DNA of 34,130 nt from an uncultured Gammaproteobacteria bacterium (GCA_947258715.1 CAMYJH010000038.1:1-34130), one strand, 5' to 3'. Shown: positions 16,010-25,662, counted from the stretch's first letter. The notes: generated by a model from the sequence alone, not told the origin. Numbers and translations are program-made.

Positions 16010-16792
16010 TCACTCCCGATAAAGCTCTGGCCGCCGTTCTTCGAGATAGTTGAACAGGCGCCGCGCCCGCTCCCGGGCGCTGAAGTCGAGGTCGGCAATC
16101 AGCAGCGATTCGGACTCGCCGGCCTGGGCCAGGATCTTGCCGTCGGGGCCGGCGATGGTGCTCAAACCCACATAGTCGAGATCGCCCTCGGATCCGCAGC
16201 GGTCGGCGTATACGACGAAGAGCTGATCTTCCCACGCCCGTGCCGGCACCAGCGTATGGGCGACGAAGTCGCGGGGCTTGGTGAGCGCCGTCGGCACCAG
16301 CAGCAGGGCGGCACCGTCCAGCGCAAGAGAGCGGGCGGGCTCCGGAAACTCGATGTCGTAACAGATCAGGATCCCGACGCTAACGCCGTCGAGCTCGGCG
16401 CAAACCAGCGCGTTTCCGGGGGAGAACCACCGCTGCTCCAGATCGCCGTAAAGGTGGGACTTGCGGTAGTTGGCAAGCATTCGACCGTCGGAGTTTATGA
16501 GCTGCGCGGCGTTATAGACCGCGCTGCCGTCGCGCTCGGCGTAGCCGTAAACAACGGCGATGCCGTTCTGCTGGGCGATTTCGGCCACCCGTTTCGCGGC
16601 CGGCCCACCCGCGGTCTCGGCCAGCCGCGTCATCATCGCCGGCTCCAGGTTGTAGCCGGTGAGGTAAAGCTCTGGACAAACCAGCAGCCGCACGCCGCGT
16701 TCTCCCGCTTCGGCGGCCTTTTCGGCCAGACGCTCGAGATTCGGTTCGACCGTGCCGAGTACGCCGGCGGTCTGAAGAATGGCGACGCGCAT
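16010..16792 (-). CDS. Carbon-nitrogen hydrolase (nitrilase superfamily amidase)
   Basis: A 260-residue cytoplasmic enzyme of the nitrilase superfamily with the full Glu-Lys-Cys triad: E41 (CPELYLTGY), K111 (YRKSHLYGDLEQ) and C144 (ILICYDIEFPE). The domain covers the whole chain, and the length fits amidases acting on aliphatic omega-amides, carbamoyl compounds or similar. The exact substrate cannot be told. The ATG at 16790-16792 (MRVAILQTAG) is the natural family start; a TTG ten codons upstream is possible. It is transcribed divergently from the sulfurtransferase gene, about 120 bases away. Confidence 0.92.
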   Translation of the reverse strand: MRVAILQTAGVLGTVEPNLERLAEKAAEAGERGVRLLVCPELYLTGYNLEPAMMTRLAETAGGPAAKRVAEIAQQNGIAVVYGYAERDGSAVYNAAQLINSDGRMLANYRKSHLYGDLEQRWFSPGNALVCAELDGVSVGILICYDIEFPEPARSLALDGAALLLVPTALTKPRDFVAHTLVPARAWEDQLFVVYADRCGSEGDLDYVGLSTIAGPDGKILAQAGESESLLIADLDFSARERARRLFNYLEERRPELYRE

Positions 16793-16913
16793 GGGCAGAT
16801 TCTGGCGGCAAACGGGTTTCAAAAGGAAGAGGCGGCGGGCGCCGATGGCAATCTTTTAACATGCCCCGGATAATATGATCGCCCCAATTTCAACGATTGC
16901 GCTTTGCTTTTCC

Positions 16914-17801
16914 ATGACCGAGAAATACCGGCACCCCGACACCCTCGTTTCCACCGATTGGCTTGCCGATCATCTTCACGACCCGGATCTCCGGGTCTTC
17001 GAATGCACCACTTATCTGGACTATCTGCCGCCGGGACACGAGGCGCCCTACCGCGTAGTCAGCGGCAGGGCCGATTACGAGCGTGGACATATCAAGGGCG
17101 CGGGGTTTCTTGACCTTCAGAACGAGCTCTCCAACTCCGACAGCCCGGCCCATCTGCGCTTCACGATGCTGCCCGCAGAAACCCTTGCCAATGCGCTCGG
17201 CAAGCGCGGTTTTGGAGATGGGATCCGGGTCGTGGTTTATTCCCGCGGCAGAATGGTGTGGTCCACGCGACTGTGGTGGATGCTGCGTGCGATCGGATTT
17301 GACTCTGCCGCGGTGCTCGACGGCGGCTGGGAGAAGTGGGTGCAGGAGGAAAGACCCACCTCTATGGAGGAACCCACATTCCCGCCGGCGACCCTCAGGC
17401 CGCGACCGCGTCCGCAGCTTTTCGTCACTAAGGAGGCGGTTCGCACGGCGATGGAAAACCCGAAAACCCGCCTCATCAATGCCCTGGATGCGGATCTGCA
17501 CCGGGGCGAGAACCCGCGTTACGGCAGGCCAGGGCGGATACCGGGAAGCGTCAACGTACCGTCGTCGTCACTGGTGGATCCGGAAACCAATACCATACTG
17601 TCTGCCGACCAGGCGGCAGCGAGGTTTCGCGACGCGGGTGTGGATCCCGAACAGAGCAATGTCGTTTACTGCGGCGGCGGGATTGCCGCCACGCTGGATG
17701 CCTTCGTGCTTCATCAGCTCGGCTGCCGGAACCTGTCCGTCTACGACGCGTCCATGAGCGAATGGGCGCGCGACTCGTCGCTGCCGATAGAAACGGATTG
17801 A
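16914..17801 (+). CDS. Two-domain sulfurtransferase (rhodanese family)
   Basis: A 295-residue tandem-rhodanese protein of the thiosulfate/3-mercaptopyruvate sulfurtransferase type. The N-terminal domain contains RADYERGHIKGA and a loop with Ser (VVYSRGRMV) in place of the catalytic Cys, as is normal for the inactive half. The C-terminal domain has the active loop VVYCGGGIAAT with C253, which carries the persulfide. Location is cytoplasmic. I chose the ATG at 16914 (MTEKYRHPDTLVS); an ATG at 16875 gives 13 more residues, and neither has a clear Shine-Dalgarno site. The active loop differs from both classical CRKGVT and CGSGVT. Confidence 0.9.
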   Translation: MTEKYRHPDTLVSTDWLADHLHDPDLRVFECTTYLDYLPPGHEAPYRVVSGRADYERGHIKGAGFLDLQNELSNSDSPAHLRFTMLPAETLANALGKRGFGDGIRVVVYSRGRMVWSTRLWWMLRAIGFDSAAVLDGGWEKWVQEERPTSMEEPTFPPATLRPRPRPQLFVTKEAVRTAMENPKTRLINALDADLHRGENPRYGRPGRIPGSVNVPSSSLVDPETNTILSADQAAARFRDAGVDPEQSNVVYCGGGIAATLDAFVLHQLGCRNLSVYDASMSEWARDSSLPIETD

Positions 17802-17937
17802 ATCGCAGCGTTCTTAAATTAAGAGGTGTCGGCAGGCTGGTGCAGGCGTTCTCACTGGTTGCACTGCGATAGTCGGGCTGAAGGACAAAGTAAAAACGGT
17901 TCAGCACCGAAATTTATGGGTGTCGACAGTGCCCGCC

Positions 17938-18180
17938 TCAGGTGAGCTTTATCCATAGCCATAAAATGGCACCGAGGACCAATATAAGAACATTCGTTAA
18001 AACGAAGTAAACGACAACCTGTTCGAAGTAAGTCGGATCCGGAATCAGGAAGTGTGCGAGTCCGCGGCCCGAGCCCGTTTTCGACGGCGTGATCGGCATC
18101 AGCAGGGCGATCATGAGAGCAGCGCCCTCAGCCAGAAGCAGTCCGTGCCATATGGTGAATTGCTGGGTTCCGTTACTCAC
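17938..18180 (-). CDS. Small two-TM membrane protein
   Basis: An ~80-residue membrane protein of unknown function. Two hydrophobic segments at ~12-30 and ~56-78 flank a Pro/Ser/Thr/Gly loop (PITPSKTGSGRG). I favour the GTG at 18178-18180 (MSNGTQQFTIWHG), with GGGAAGG about 13 bases upstream; the frame remains open further upstream into the cyclase gene's end. It follows the cyclase-TPR gene by about 50 bases on the same strand and may be cotranscribed. Confidence 0.6.
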   Translation of the reverse strand: MSNGTQQFTIWHGLLLAEGAALMIALLMPITPSKTGSGRGLAHFLIPDPTYFEQVVVYFVLTNVLILVLGAILWLWIKLT

Positions 18181-18229
18181 GCGAACTTTATGGCCTTCCC
18201 AAAGATTTGCACCTTGTGCACACTTTCGC

Positions 18230-20011
18230 TCAACGAAGCCCGGCGCTACGAAGCTTATCGAGAAGCACATCCAGATACTTGCGGTCTTTGTACGGCTGGG
18301 ACTTTGCAAATTCTTCGAGGGAAAAATTCGGTTTGAGCTGCAACGCCTCTTGGGCTGCTCGCGTGGCTTCCCCGGCGAGATTCATTGCAGCAGAGGAAGC
18401 GGCCAGAATCAGATGAAGATCAACATTGCTCTGGTCTAATTCGATCGCAGCCTTGGCCGTCGAAATTGCCTTCTCGTATCGCCCGAGGCCGAAATAAGCG
18501 CTTGGCAACACGTTCGCATAGGTGGGGGGACGCGTGGGTGAAAGGCGGGTCGCGTATTCGGCAAGCTCGACGGCATCCAACGGGCGCCCCAGGTAGTTGA
18601 GCACGTTCGCCTTGAGCGAGTAAGCGCCGGGACAACTCGGTCGGTCCGTTACCGCGAGGCTGGCTTCCACCATCGCCTGATCATATTCGCGCTTCTCGAG
18701 GTGGACGTGGGCCAGGACCAAATGCGGGTAGCCTGTCACATCGTTCCGATCGATTGCTTCGTGAGCCAGTTCTACCGCACGACCTATGGACTGCGCGGGT
18801 GAATCACTGAGTCCGAAAAGCGCTTCGGCCCAATAAGCTACTGCCGCGACCGCGTACCCCGCGGGTGATGCCGGTTCCAGGCGGATCGCTTCCTCGAGAA
18901 GACGCTGTACCTCACGAATCTCGGGCTTGGTAGTTGCAACCCATAATAAATCCTCGCCGCGAGCATAGCTTTCCAAGGCCCTGGGATCGCTAAAAGTTTT
19001 TCGTACCAGTCGGGCCGCTTCGCCGCTCAGCAGCTTTACGTCCAGAGCAGTGACGACTTCCTCCGAGATCTCATCCTGAATATCGAAAAAATCACCAAGG
19101 TCGCGAAACTCTCGATCAAAATTGTCTGCCCAGACATAACGCCCCGTCGGCACTTCCATGAGCTCAGCGTTTACGCGAAGTCTGTTGCTGTATTTACGAA
19201 CACCGCCCTTCAAAACGTAGCGAACCTCGAAACGACGGCCTACCTCCTCGACGCTCATCTGCTTGGAGTCGTTGAGCCCCGGCGACTCGTCGCCGATGAG
19301 GATCAGACCGGGCACTTTAGTCAGCGCGATAACGATTCCGTTGCTCAAGCCATCAGCAAAATGATCCTGTGCGCGGTCACCGCTCAGGTTCTCGAAAGGT
19401 TTGACTGCAATCGAGGGCTTACCCAACGGCAGGCTGCCCTTGGGGGCATCCGCGCTAATCCGACCTGAATTAGGGGTGGGCGGCGCGCCGTTTTCGAAGA
19501 CTCGATAGGCGCGCACCGGCTCTTCGATATTTTTTACCGCCTGCTCGCCTATGAAGACATACTTGCAGGCCAGCTTTTTACCGACCGCGGTGCGCACAGC
19601 GTCGGATATGCAAATGCCCCCGGGTTCCGCCAGGGCCTCCAGCCGGGCGGCAACGTTGACGCCGTCACCGTAGATGTCTCCCCGGTCTTCAATCACGTCA
19701 CCCAGGTTAACCCCGATACGAAACCTGACCCGGCGTTCATCCGGCAGGGATTCATTTCGTGAAGTAAGCTCCGCCTGAACGGCGACGGCCGACGAAAGCG
19801 CATCGAGAACCGCGTCAAACCGGGCGAGCACGGCATCGCCGGCGTAGTGCATGACCTGGCCGCGGTGATTTTCGACGATGGATGAAACGAGGTCGAGGTA
19901 TTCGCTCAGGGTGCGATGCGTAGCGTCCTCGTCGTCACCGGTAAGGCGGGAGTATCCGGCGACGTCGGCGTAGAGAATAGCGGCAAGCTTGCGCGGTAGG
20001 CGTTGTTCCAT
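18230..20011 (-). CDS. Class III nucleotide cyclase-domain protein with FlgO-like and TPR regions
   Basis: A 593-residue protein. The N-terminal ~1-180 is a class III adenylate/guanylate cyclase homology domain with metal-binding D16 (YADVAGYS) and D59 (GDAVLARF) and the transition-state residues N119 and R123 (GDGVNVAARLEA). The purine-selecting Lys position (GQVMHYAGD) is His55. Residues ~198-300 match the FlgO/TolB-like PFENLSGD region often found in this architecture, and ~340-590 contain TPR repeats (for example AYSLKANVLNYLGRPLDAVELAEYA). No membrane helix is seen. It may make a cyclic nucleotide in response to a protein bound by the TPRs (inference). The ATG at 20009-20011 has only a weak ribosome site. 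Confidence 0.9.
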   Translation of the reverse strand: MEQRLPRKLAAILYADVAGYSRLTGDDEDATHRTLSEYLDLVSSIVENHRGQVMHYAGDAVLARFDAVLDALSSAVAVQAELTSRNESLPDERRVRFRIGVNLGDVIEDRGDIYGDGVNVAARLEALAEPGGICISDAVRTAVGKKLACKYVFIGEQAVKNIEEPVRAYRVFENGAPPTPNSGRISADAPKGSLPLGKPSIAVKPFENLSGDRAQDHFADGLSNGIVIALTKVPGLILIGDESPGLNDSKQMSVEEVGRRFEVRYVLKGGVRKYSNRLRVNAELMEVPTGRYVWADNFDREFRDLGDFFDIQDEISEEVVTALDVKLLSGEAARLVRKTFSDPRALESYARGEDLLWVATTKPEIREVQRLLEEAIRLEPASPAGYAVAAVAYWAEALFGLSDSPAQSIGRAVELAHEAIDRNDVTGYPHLVLAHVHLEKREYDQAMVEASLAVTDRPSCPGAYSLKANVLNYLGRPLDAVELAEYATRLSPTRPPTYANVLPSAYFGLGRYEKAISTAKAAIELDQSNVDLHLILAASSAAMNLAGEATRAAQEALQLKPNFSLEEFAKSQPYKDRKYLDVLLDKLRSAGLR

Positions 20012-20150
20012 TTCGCGGCCGCTCCCCTTTCTGGGATGGTCGAAATGTCGGCCGACAGTATGGCGCGTTTAGGCGTCGTTCGCGAGCCTCGGACCGGTGT
20101 TCGGGCCCACCCCAATGTATGATTCGAGCTCATGAAGCGGGATCCATGAC

Positions 20151-21971
20151 GTGAAGGCCCACAACGACAAGCAAAACCTCGAGTCCCCGGGAAATGCCAC
20201 GAATGCACGGGCGCCGCGCCTGCGTCCGCTGTTGAAGCTGTGGCCTTTTATCCGGCCCTATCGTCCGCGATGGCTGCTGGCGGTGGCGGTGCTGCTGATA
20301 GCAGCGGCGGCGAGTCTTTCGTTGCCCGTTGCCATTCGGCTGGTCATCGATGAAGGCTTTTCCCGCGACAGCGCCAGCGCCGTCGATCGCTACTTCATCG
20401 CGCTGTTCGCGCTGGTCGCGGTGCTGGCGTTGTTTTCCGCGGCGCGGTTTTATCTGGTGTCGTGGCTCGGCGAGCGGGTGGTGGCGGACGTGCGCAACGC
20501 CATCTACCGCCACGTGATTACCCTGAGCCCGACATTCTTCGAGGTGACCCGGAGCGGTGAAGTGCTGTCCCGCCTCACCACCGACACCACCCTGGTGCAG
20601 TCCATCGCAGGGGTAAATCTTTCGATTACGCTTCGAAGCGCGGTGACCTTGTTGGGGGGCGTGGTGATGCTTGCGGTCACCAGCCCGCGGCTCACCGGGA
20701 TCATCTTGCTGTTGATTCCATTGGTGCTGGTACCGGTGCTGGTGTTCGGACGCCGCGTGCGGCGTTTGACGCGGACCACCCAGGACCGGATCGCCGAGGC
20801 GAGCGGGATCGCCGGCGAAACGTTGAACGCCATACAGACGGTACAGGCTTTTACCCTCGAGTCTTATCAGACGGAACGCTTCGGCGCCGCGGTCTCCAGC
20901 TCATTCAACGCGGCCATCGAGCGGATCCGGGCGCGGGCGCAGCTGACGGCGCTCGCCATCCTGGTAATGTTCGGCGCGGTGGTGTTCGTGCTCTGGCTCG
21001 GCGCCCAGTCCGTGATCGAAGGCAGCATGACGCCGGGCGAGCTGGGGCAGTTTCTGCTCTACGCGATCCTGGTTTCCGGAGCGGCCGCCTCCTTAAGCGA
21101 AATGTGGAGCGAGATCCAGCGCGCGGGCGGCGCCATCGAGCGCATTGTCGAGCTGCTTCAGGTGACCGCGGACGTAAAAGCGCCGCCGAACCCCGAACCC
21201 CTGCCGCGACCAGCGCGGGGAGAAGTGGCATTCGAGCACGTAAAGTTCAATTATCCGTCGCGCCCGGACGAGCCGGCGCTTGACGACTTTTCTTTTCAGG
21301 TCCATCCCGGCGAGACGGTGGCGCTGGTGGGACCGTCGGGCGCCGGCAAGAGCACCGTGTTTCAGCTGCTGCTGCGTTTTTACGACCCCAGCGCCGGACG
21401 GATCTTGCTCGACGGCGTCGACGTGGCGGCGGCGCGACCGGAAGACGTGCGAAGACAGGCAGGAATCGTGCCCCAGGAAACCGTGGTCTTTGCCGACACG
21501 GTGCTGGAAAACATCCGCCAGGGCCGGCCGGACGCGAGCGATGCCGAGGTCAAAGACGCCGCCCGGGCGGCGGGTGTGGAGGCCTTCATCAATACATTGC
21601 CGGATGGCTACGCCACGTTTCTCGGCGAGCGCGGTACGCGGCTGTCCGGCGGACAGCGCCAGCGCATCGCCATCGCCCGCGCAGTACTGAAAAATCCGCC
21701 GGTGATGCTGCTGGACGAAGCCACGTCTTCCCTGGATGCCGAAAGCGAGCAGCTGGTGCAGCGCGCCTTGGATGATCTGATGAAAGGGCGCACGACGATC
21801 ATCATTGCCCACCGCCTCGCCACCGTGCTCAAGGCGGACCGGATCATGGTCATGGACAGCGGGCGCATTATCGCAACCGGCACCCACGACGATCTCAGGG
21901 AGCGCAATCCGCTGTACGCCCGACTTGCCGCGCTTCAGTTCGACGCCGCTGCAGGGGAAGCCGCGGCGTGA
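20151..21971 (+). CDS. ABC exporter, MsbA-like half-transporter
   Basis: A 606-residue ABCB-type half-transporter working as a homodimer in the inner membrane. A six-helix membrane domain spans ~30-330. The ATPase domain has Walker A GPSGAGKST (394-402), signature LSGGQ (498-502), Walker B VMLLDE (518-523) and switch H554. Overall it resembles MsbA/multidrug or lipid exporters; the substrate cannot be told. The start is GTG at 20151, since the nearby ATG runs into a stop at once. Its 5' end faces the divergent cyclase-TPR gene, with about 140 bases between them. Confidence 0.92.
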   Translation: MKAHNDKQNLESPGNATNARAPRLRPLLKLWPFIRPYRPRWLLAVAVLLIAAAASLSLPVAIRLVIDEGFSRDSASAVDRYFIALFALVAVLALFSAARFYLVSWLGERVVADVRNAIYRHVITLSPTFFEVTRSGEVLSRLTTDTTLVQSIAGVNLSITLRSAVTLLGGVVMLAVTSPRLTGIILLLIPLVLVPVLVFGRRVRRLTRTTQDRIAEASGIAGETLNAIQTVQAFTLESYQTERFGAAVSSSFNAAIERIRARAQLTALAILVMFGAVVFVLWLGAQSVIEGSMTPGELGQFLLYAILVSGAAASLSEMWSEIQRAGGAIERIVELLQVTADVKAPPNPEPLPRPARGEVAFEHVKFNYPSRPDEPALDDFSFQVHPGETVALVGPSGAGKSTVFQLLLRFYDPSAGRILLDGVDVAAARPEDVRRQAGIVPQETVVFADTVLENIRQGRPDASDAEVKDAARAAGVEAFINTLPDGYATFLGERGTRLSGGQRQRIAIARAVLKNPPVMLLDEATSSLDAESEQLVQRALDDLMKGRTTIIIAHRLATVLKADRIMVMDSGRIIATGTHDDLRERNPLYARLAALQFDAAAGEAAA

Positions 21972-22122
21972 AGGGCGCTTGCTTCAATTACCGAACGGCA
22001 TTCGTCGCGGGTACAAAACCTTTCTTGCACTGCGTCAATGGCCGAAATTCTACGCCGGCGTTAACATTCAGTCAGGCGCTCCGTCCCCGAAAGGTGCCGG
22101 CTAATTTCATCTGCCCGCCGCC

Positions 22123-25100
22123 GTGACCATGATGGAAGATCTGGACAAATGGCTGGATATCCTTGGGCTCGGGACTTATACCGCAGTCTTTGCCGAGAAC
22201 GCCATCGACTGGGAAATCCTTCCCGATCTCACCGATGCCGACCTGAGAGAGCTCGGCATTCCCTTAGGTCATCGCAAGAAGCTTTTGAAAGCTATCGCTG
22301 CTTTGGGCGGCGACGGCGCCGACGACGCGATATCGACCCCATCGACACGCGGAGCAACGTCCCCGCCGGCCCAGCCGGAAACCGAAGCAAGCCTCGCCGC
22401 GTGGAAGCGAATGCCCGGCGAGCGGCGTCCGGTCACCATGCTGTTTGCCGATATTACGGGTTCTACCGCGCTCACCGAACACCTCGATTCCGAAGAGACT
22501 CACGATCTGCTTTATGGCGCGACCCGGCGCATGTGCCAGGCGGTGGAGGGTAACCACGGCACCGTGTGCCGATTCATGGGCGACGGCGTTATGGCAATGT
22601 TCGGCGCGCCGCTGGCAAACGAGCACCACGCTGTACACGCTTGCGAAGCGGCGTTGGAAATGCAGGATCAGATCCGCGCTTATGCGAAGCAACTCAGGGG
22701 TGGCGGTAACGGCGAGCTGAAAATTCGTGTCGGCCTGCACTCGGGCGAGGTGATGGTGCTCAAAGTGGGCGAAGGCGACAAGGCCGAATACGACGCTTCC
22801 GGTCCCGTCGTACCCATCGCCGCGCGCATGGAGCAAGCAGCGGCGCCCGGAGACATTTACCTTACCGAGGCCACCCGATCCCTTGCCGCTGCGCAAATAG
22901 ACGTGGAGGCGCTAGAACCCGTTCGGGTAAAGGGAATCTCGAAACCGCTGCCGATTTTCCTACTTTGCGATGTGCGCTCTCGGGAGGAGGGAATGCTTCC
23001 GGAGCGGCTTACGCCTTTTGTGGGCCGGAGAGCGGAAATCGCCCAGTTCAGGTCACTGCTGGATGCTGCCTCGAGCGGCGGATACGGTCAGAGCGTGTAC
23101 GTCCGTGGTGAGCCCGGCATCGGTAAGACGCGGCTGACGGAAGAGTTCGCCCGGCTGGCGATAGCGAACGGCTTTGTATGCCACAAAGGACTCGTGCTGG
23201 ATTTCGGGGTCGGGAAGGGGCACGAGGCCATTCGCGCCCTGGTTCGAAGTCTGTTGGACATTCCGCTTCGGAGCGACAAGTCCGAGCGCAACACTGCAGC
23301 AGACTTTGCCGTCAAGAGCGGGCTCCTGAAACCGGATCAGCGGGTGTATCTTAACGACCTGCTTGACCTGCCGCAGCCGGTGGAGCTGCGGACGCTTTAC
23401 GACGCCATGGACAACGCCAAGCGCAACCGGGGCAAACAGCAGGTGGTTGCCGATCTGATCACCGTGTGTGCGGCACGCAGCCCCCTGCTTCTGTTGATAG
23501 AGGATGTGCACTGGGCGCTGCCGTTGACCCTGGCGCACCTGGCGAATCTCGCCGTAACGGTGGGCAACTGTCCTTCAATTCTCGTCATGACCTCGCGCAT
23601 CGAGCGCGATCCCCTGGACGCCGCTTGGCGCAGCGCGACCGGAAATGCGTCGCTGATGACGATGGATCTCGGCCCGCTGCGCAAGGAAGAATCGGAGGTT
23701 CTCGCCAGCGGCCTGACCGATGTGGCGGACGTTTGGGTCAGGCGGTGTATCGAGCGAGCCGAAGGAAATCCGCTTTTTCTCGAGCAGCTGCTGCGAACCT
23801 CCGAGGAGCACGCGGAGGGCGCGGTACCGGATTCGATTCAGAGTCTGGTTCTTGCGAGGATGGATCGGCTTCCCGTGGTCGACAGGCAGGCTCTGCAGGC
23901 GGCATCCGTCACTGGTCAGCGCTTTGCTCTGGATGCCCTGCGGCATATCATCGATCGGCAGGACTACGATTGCGGCACCCTTGTGGGAAATCAGCTGGTG
24001 CGAACGGAGGGCGAGGATTTTCTGTTCGCCCACGCGTTGATCCAGGAGAGTGTTTATTCCTCGCTGGTGAAGAACACCCGCCGTGAGCTCCACCGTCGTG
24101 CCGCCGAGTGGTTTAAAGACAGCGACGCTATTTTGTACGCCGAGCATCTGGACCAGGCCGGTGATCCCCGGGCCATCGAGGCATACGTACTCGCGATTCG
24201 TGCGCAGGTGGCCGAGTTCCGCTACGAGCGCGCACAGCAGCTTTGCGATCGAGGGCTCGCGATTGCGACGCAACCTTCCGAGAAGCACCGCCTGGGCTGT
24301 CTCAAGGGGGACATCCTGCTCGATCTGGGTCAGGTAGAGGCCGGAATGGCAGCGCTTCAATCCGCACTCGAGGTCGCCGAGACCGACGTGCAGCGCTGTG
24401 AAGCCTGGGTGCTTCTCGCCGCGGGGCGTCGCCTGAGCACCGACTATCTCGAGGCCCTGGAGCTGCTCGAGAAGGCGGAACCGGTAGCGGTGGCAAACGG
24501 ACTCGATCTTTTGCTCGCCCGCCTGCATCACCTGCGGGGGAATCTCTGCTTTCCGCTGGGACGGATCGAGGCCTGCCGCAAGGAGCACGGTAAGGCGCTC
24601 GAATATGCGCGCAGAGCCAAGTCGGTGGACGAAGAGGCGCGCGCGCTGGGCGGCTTGGGCGATGCCGAGTATGCGCGCGGCCGAATGCGAACGGCGCTGG
24701 GATACTTCAATCGCTGCGTTGCGCTTTGCCGGGAGCACGGTTTCGGCCGTATCGAGGTTGCGTATCTGAGCATGGTGCTCTTCGGCAGGTTGTATTTGTT
24801 GGAGATGGAGGAGGCGAAGCGCGCCGGACAGGAGGCGGTGGAGGCAGCTTCGGCAGTCGGGCACCAGCGCGCGGAAATGAACGCGCGCGGCGGGCTATGC
24901 CATATCTATTCACAGCTGGGCGAATGGGAGGCATCAAAGGAGCAGGCAGAGCACGCGATGGCGTTGTGTCATCATCTCGGCGCCCGGGCGTGGGAGCCGG
25001 TGTGTCTGTTGTGGGACGCGCTCGCGGAGAATAGCCTTGGTAGACGCGATTATGCCCTGGGACAGCTCCACCAGGCGGCGAAAATCACCTCTGAATCAGA

Positions 25101-25503
25101 CCATGCGTTCAATACCGCTCGCGTCTACGGCGCTGTGGCTCTGTTGACCGATGATCCGGAAGAACGGGAAAAGATGTTGGAGGCGGGGAAATCCGTGCTG
25201 GAACAGGGAACGGTCAGTCACAATCATTTCTGGTTTTATCTGTTCGCCATGAAATCGACGCTCGAGACCGGAGAGTGGGATCGCGTGGAGGGCTATGCCC
25301 AGGCGCTTGAAGACTACACCCGTTCGGAGCCGTTGCCGTTGACCGATTTCTACATTCGTTGGGGCCGGGCGCTGGCGGCCCACGGCCGCGGCGACCGTAG
25401 CGATGAGAAGCAGAAAGCCATCGAGCGCCTTCGCAATCAAGCGCTCGAAACTGGTCTCAAGCCCGCGTTGCCGATGCTCGAGAACGCTCTTGCCGACATC
25501 TGA
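22123..25503 (+). CDS. SAM domain - cyclase homology - AAA ATPase - TPR signalling protein
   Basis: A 1126-residue protein. A SAM domain at ~4-62 (LGLGTYTAVFAENAID, LGIPLGHRKKLL) is followed by a class III cyclase homology domain at ~103-285, a large P-loop NTPase at ~305-640 with Walker A GEPGIGKT (329-336) and Walker B LLLLIED (about 455-461), then TPR-like helices to the end. In the cyclase domain the metal Asps D110 and D154 and the Arg R235 are present. The transition-state Asn position is Pro231 (VVPIAARM) and the purine-Lys position is R150, so catalysis is doubtful. The architecture is that of large regulatory ATPases. Start: GTG 22123, or ATG 22129/22132; no clear ribosome site. It follows the exporter by ~150 bases. 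Confidence 0.92.
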   Translation: MTMMEDLDKWLDILGLGTYTAVFAENAIDWEILPDLTDADLRELGIPLGHRKKLLKAIAALGGDGADDAISTPSTRGATSPPAQPETEASLAAWKRMPGERRPVTMLFADITGSTALTEHLDSEETHDLLYGATRRMCQAVEGNHGTVCRFMGDGVMAMFGAPLANEHHAVHACEAALEMQDQIRAYAKQLRGGGNGELKIRVGLHSGEVMVLKVGEGDKAEYDASGPVVPIAARMEQAAAPGDIYLTEATRSLAAAQIDVEALEPVRVKGISKPLPIFLLCDVRSREEGMLPERLTPFVGRRAEIAQFRSLLDAASSGGYGQSVYVRGEPGIGKTRLTEEFARLAIANGFVCHKGLVLDFGVGKGHEAIRALVRSLLDIPLRSDKSERNTAADFAVKSGLLKPDQRVYLNDLLDLPQPVELRTLYDAMDNAKRNRGKQQVVADLITVCAARSPLLLLIEDVHWALPLTLAHLANLAVTVGNCPSILVMTSRIERDPLDAAWRSATGNASLMTMDLGPLRKEESEVLASGLTDVADVWVRRCIERAEGNPLFLEQLLRTSEEHAEGAVPDSIQSLVLARMDRLPVVDRQALQAASVTGQRFALDALRHIIDRQDYDCGTLVGNQLVRTEGEDFLFAHALIQESVYSSLVKNTRRELHRRAAEWFKDSDAILYAEHLDQAGDPRAIEAYVLAIRAQVAEFRYERAQQLCDRGLAIATQPSEKHRLGCLKGDILLDLGQVEAGMAALQSALEVAETDVQRCEAWVLLAAGRRLSTDYLEALELLEKAEPVAVANGLDLLLARLHHLRGNLCFPLGRIEACRKEHGKALEYARRAKSVDEEARALGGLGDAEYARGRMRTALGYFNRCVALCREHGFGRIEVAYLSMVLFGRLYLLEMEEAKRAGQEAVEAASAVGHQRAEMNARGGLCHIYSQLGEWEASKEQAEHAMALCHHLGARAWEPVCLLWDALAENSLGRRDYALGQLHQAAKITSESDHAFNTARVYGAVALLTDDPEEREKMLEAGKSVLEQGTVSHNHFWFYLFAMKSTLETGEWDRVEGYAQALEDYTRSEPLPLTDFYIRWGRALAAHGRGDRSDEKQKAIERLRNQALETGLKPALPMLENALADI

Positions 25504-25553
25504 TGATGGCGTTGAATTGGCTGCGTTTGCGAATATGAGCTATGAAACACCTG

Positions 25554-25567
25554 CGTCATATATGACG
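25554..25567. promoter_or_regulatory. Perfect 14-bp palindrome, candidate operator
   Basis: cgtcatatatgacg is a perfect dyad about 95 bases before the FAD oxidase start. It has the size and symmetry of a dimeric repressor site; no regulator gene is adjacent. Confidence 0.4.
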
Positions 25568-25575
25568 TCCTTAAT

Positions 25576-25599
25576 GTCCGTGTAACTTGTGTCACGGAC
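25576..25599. terminator. 7-bp stem-loop, terminator or operator
   Basis: gtccgtg and cacggac flank a 10-base loop, about 73 bases after the SAM-cyclase-ATPase stop. There is no T-run behind it, so intrinsic termination would be weak; an operator for the FAD oxidase gene is the alternative. Confidence 0.35.
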
Positions 25600-25662
25600 G
25601 TGTACTTAACAAAAACATTGGCAGACCCGGGACCTACCTGGGAGGCCGGGAGTTGAAACACC

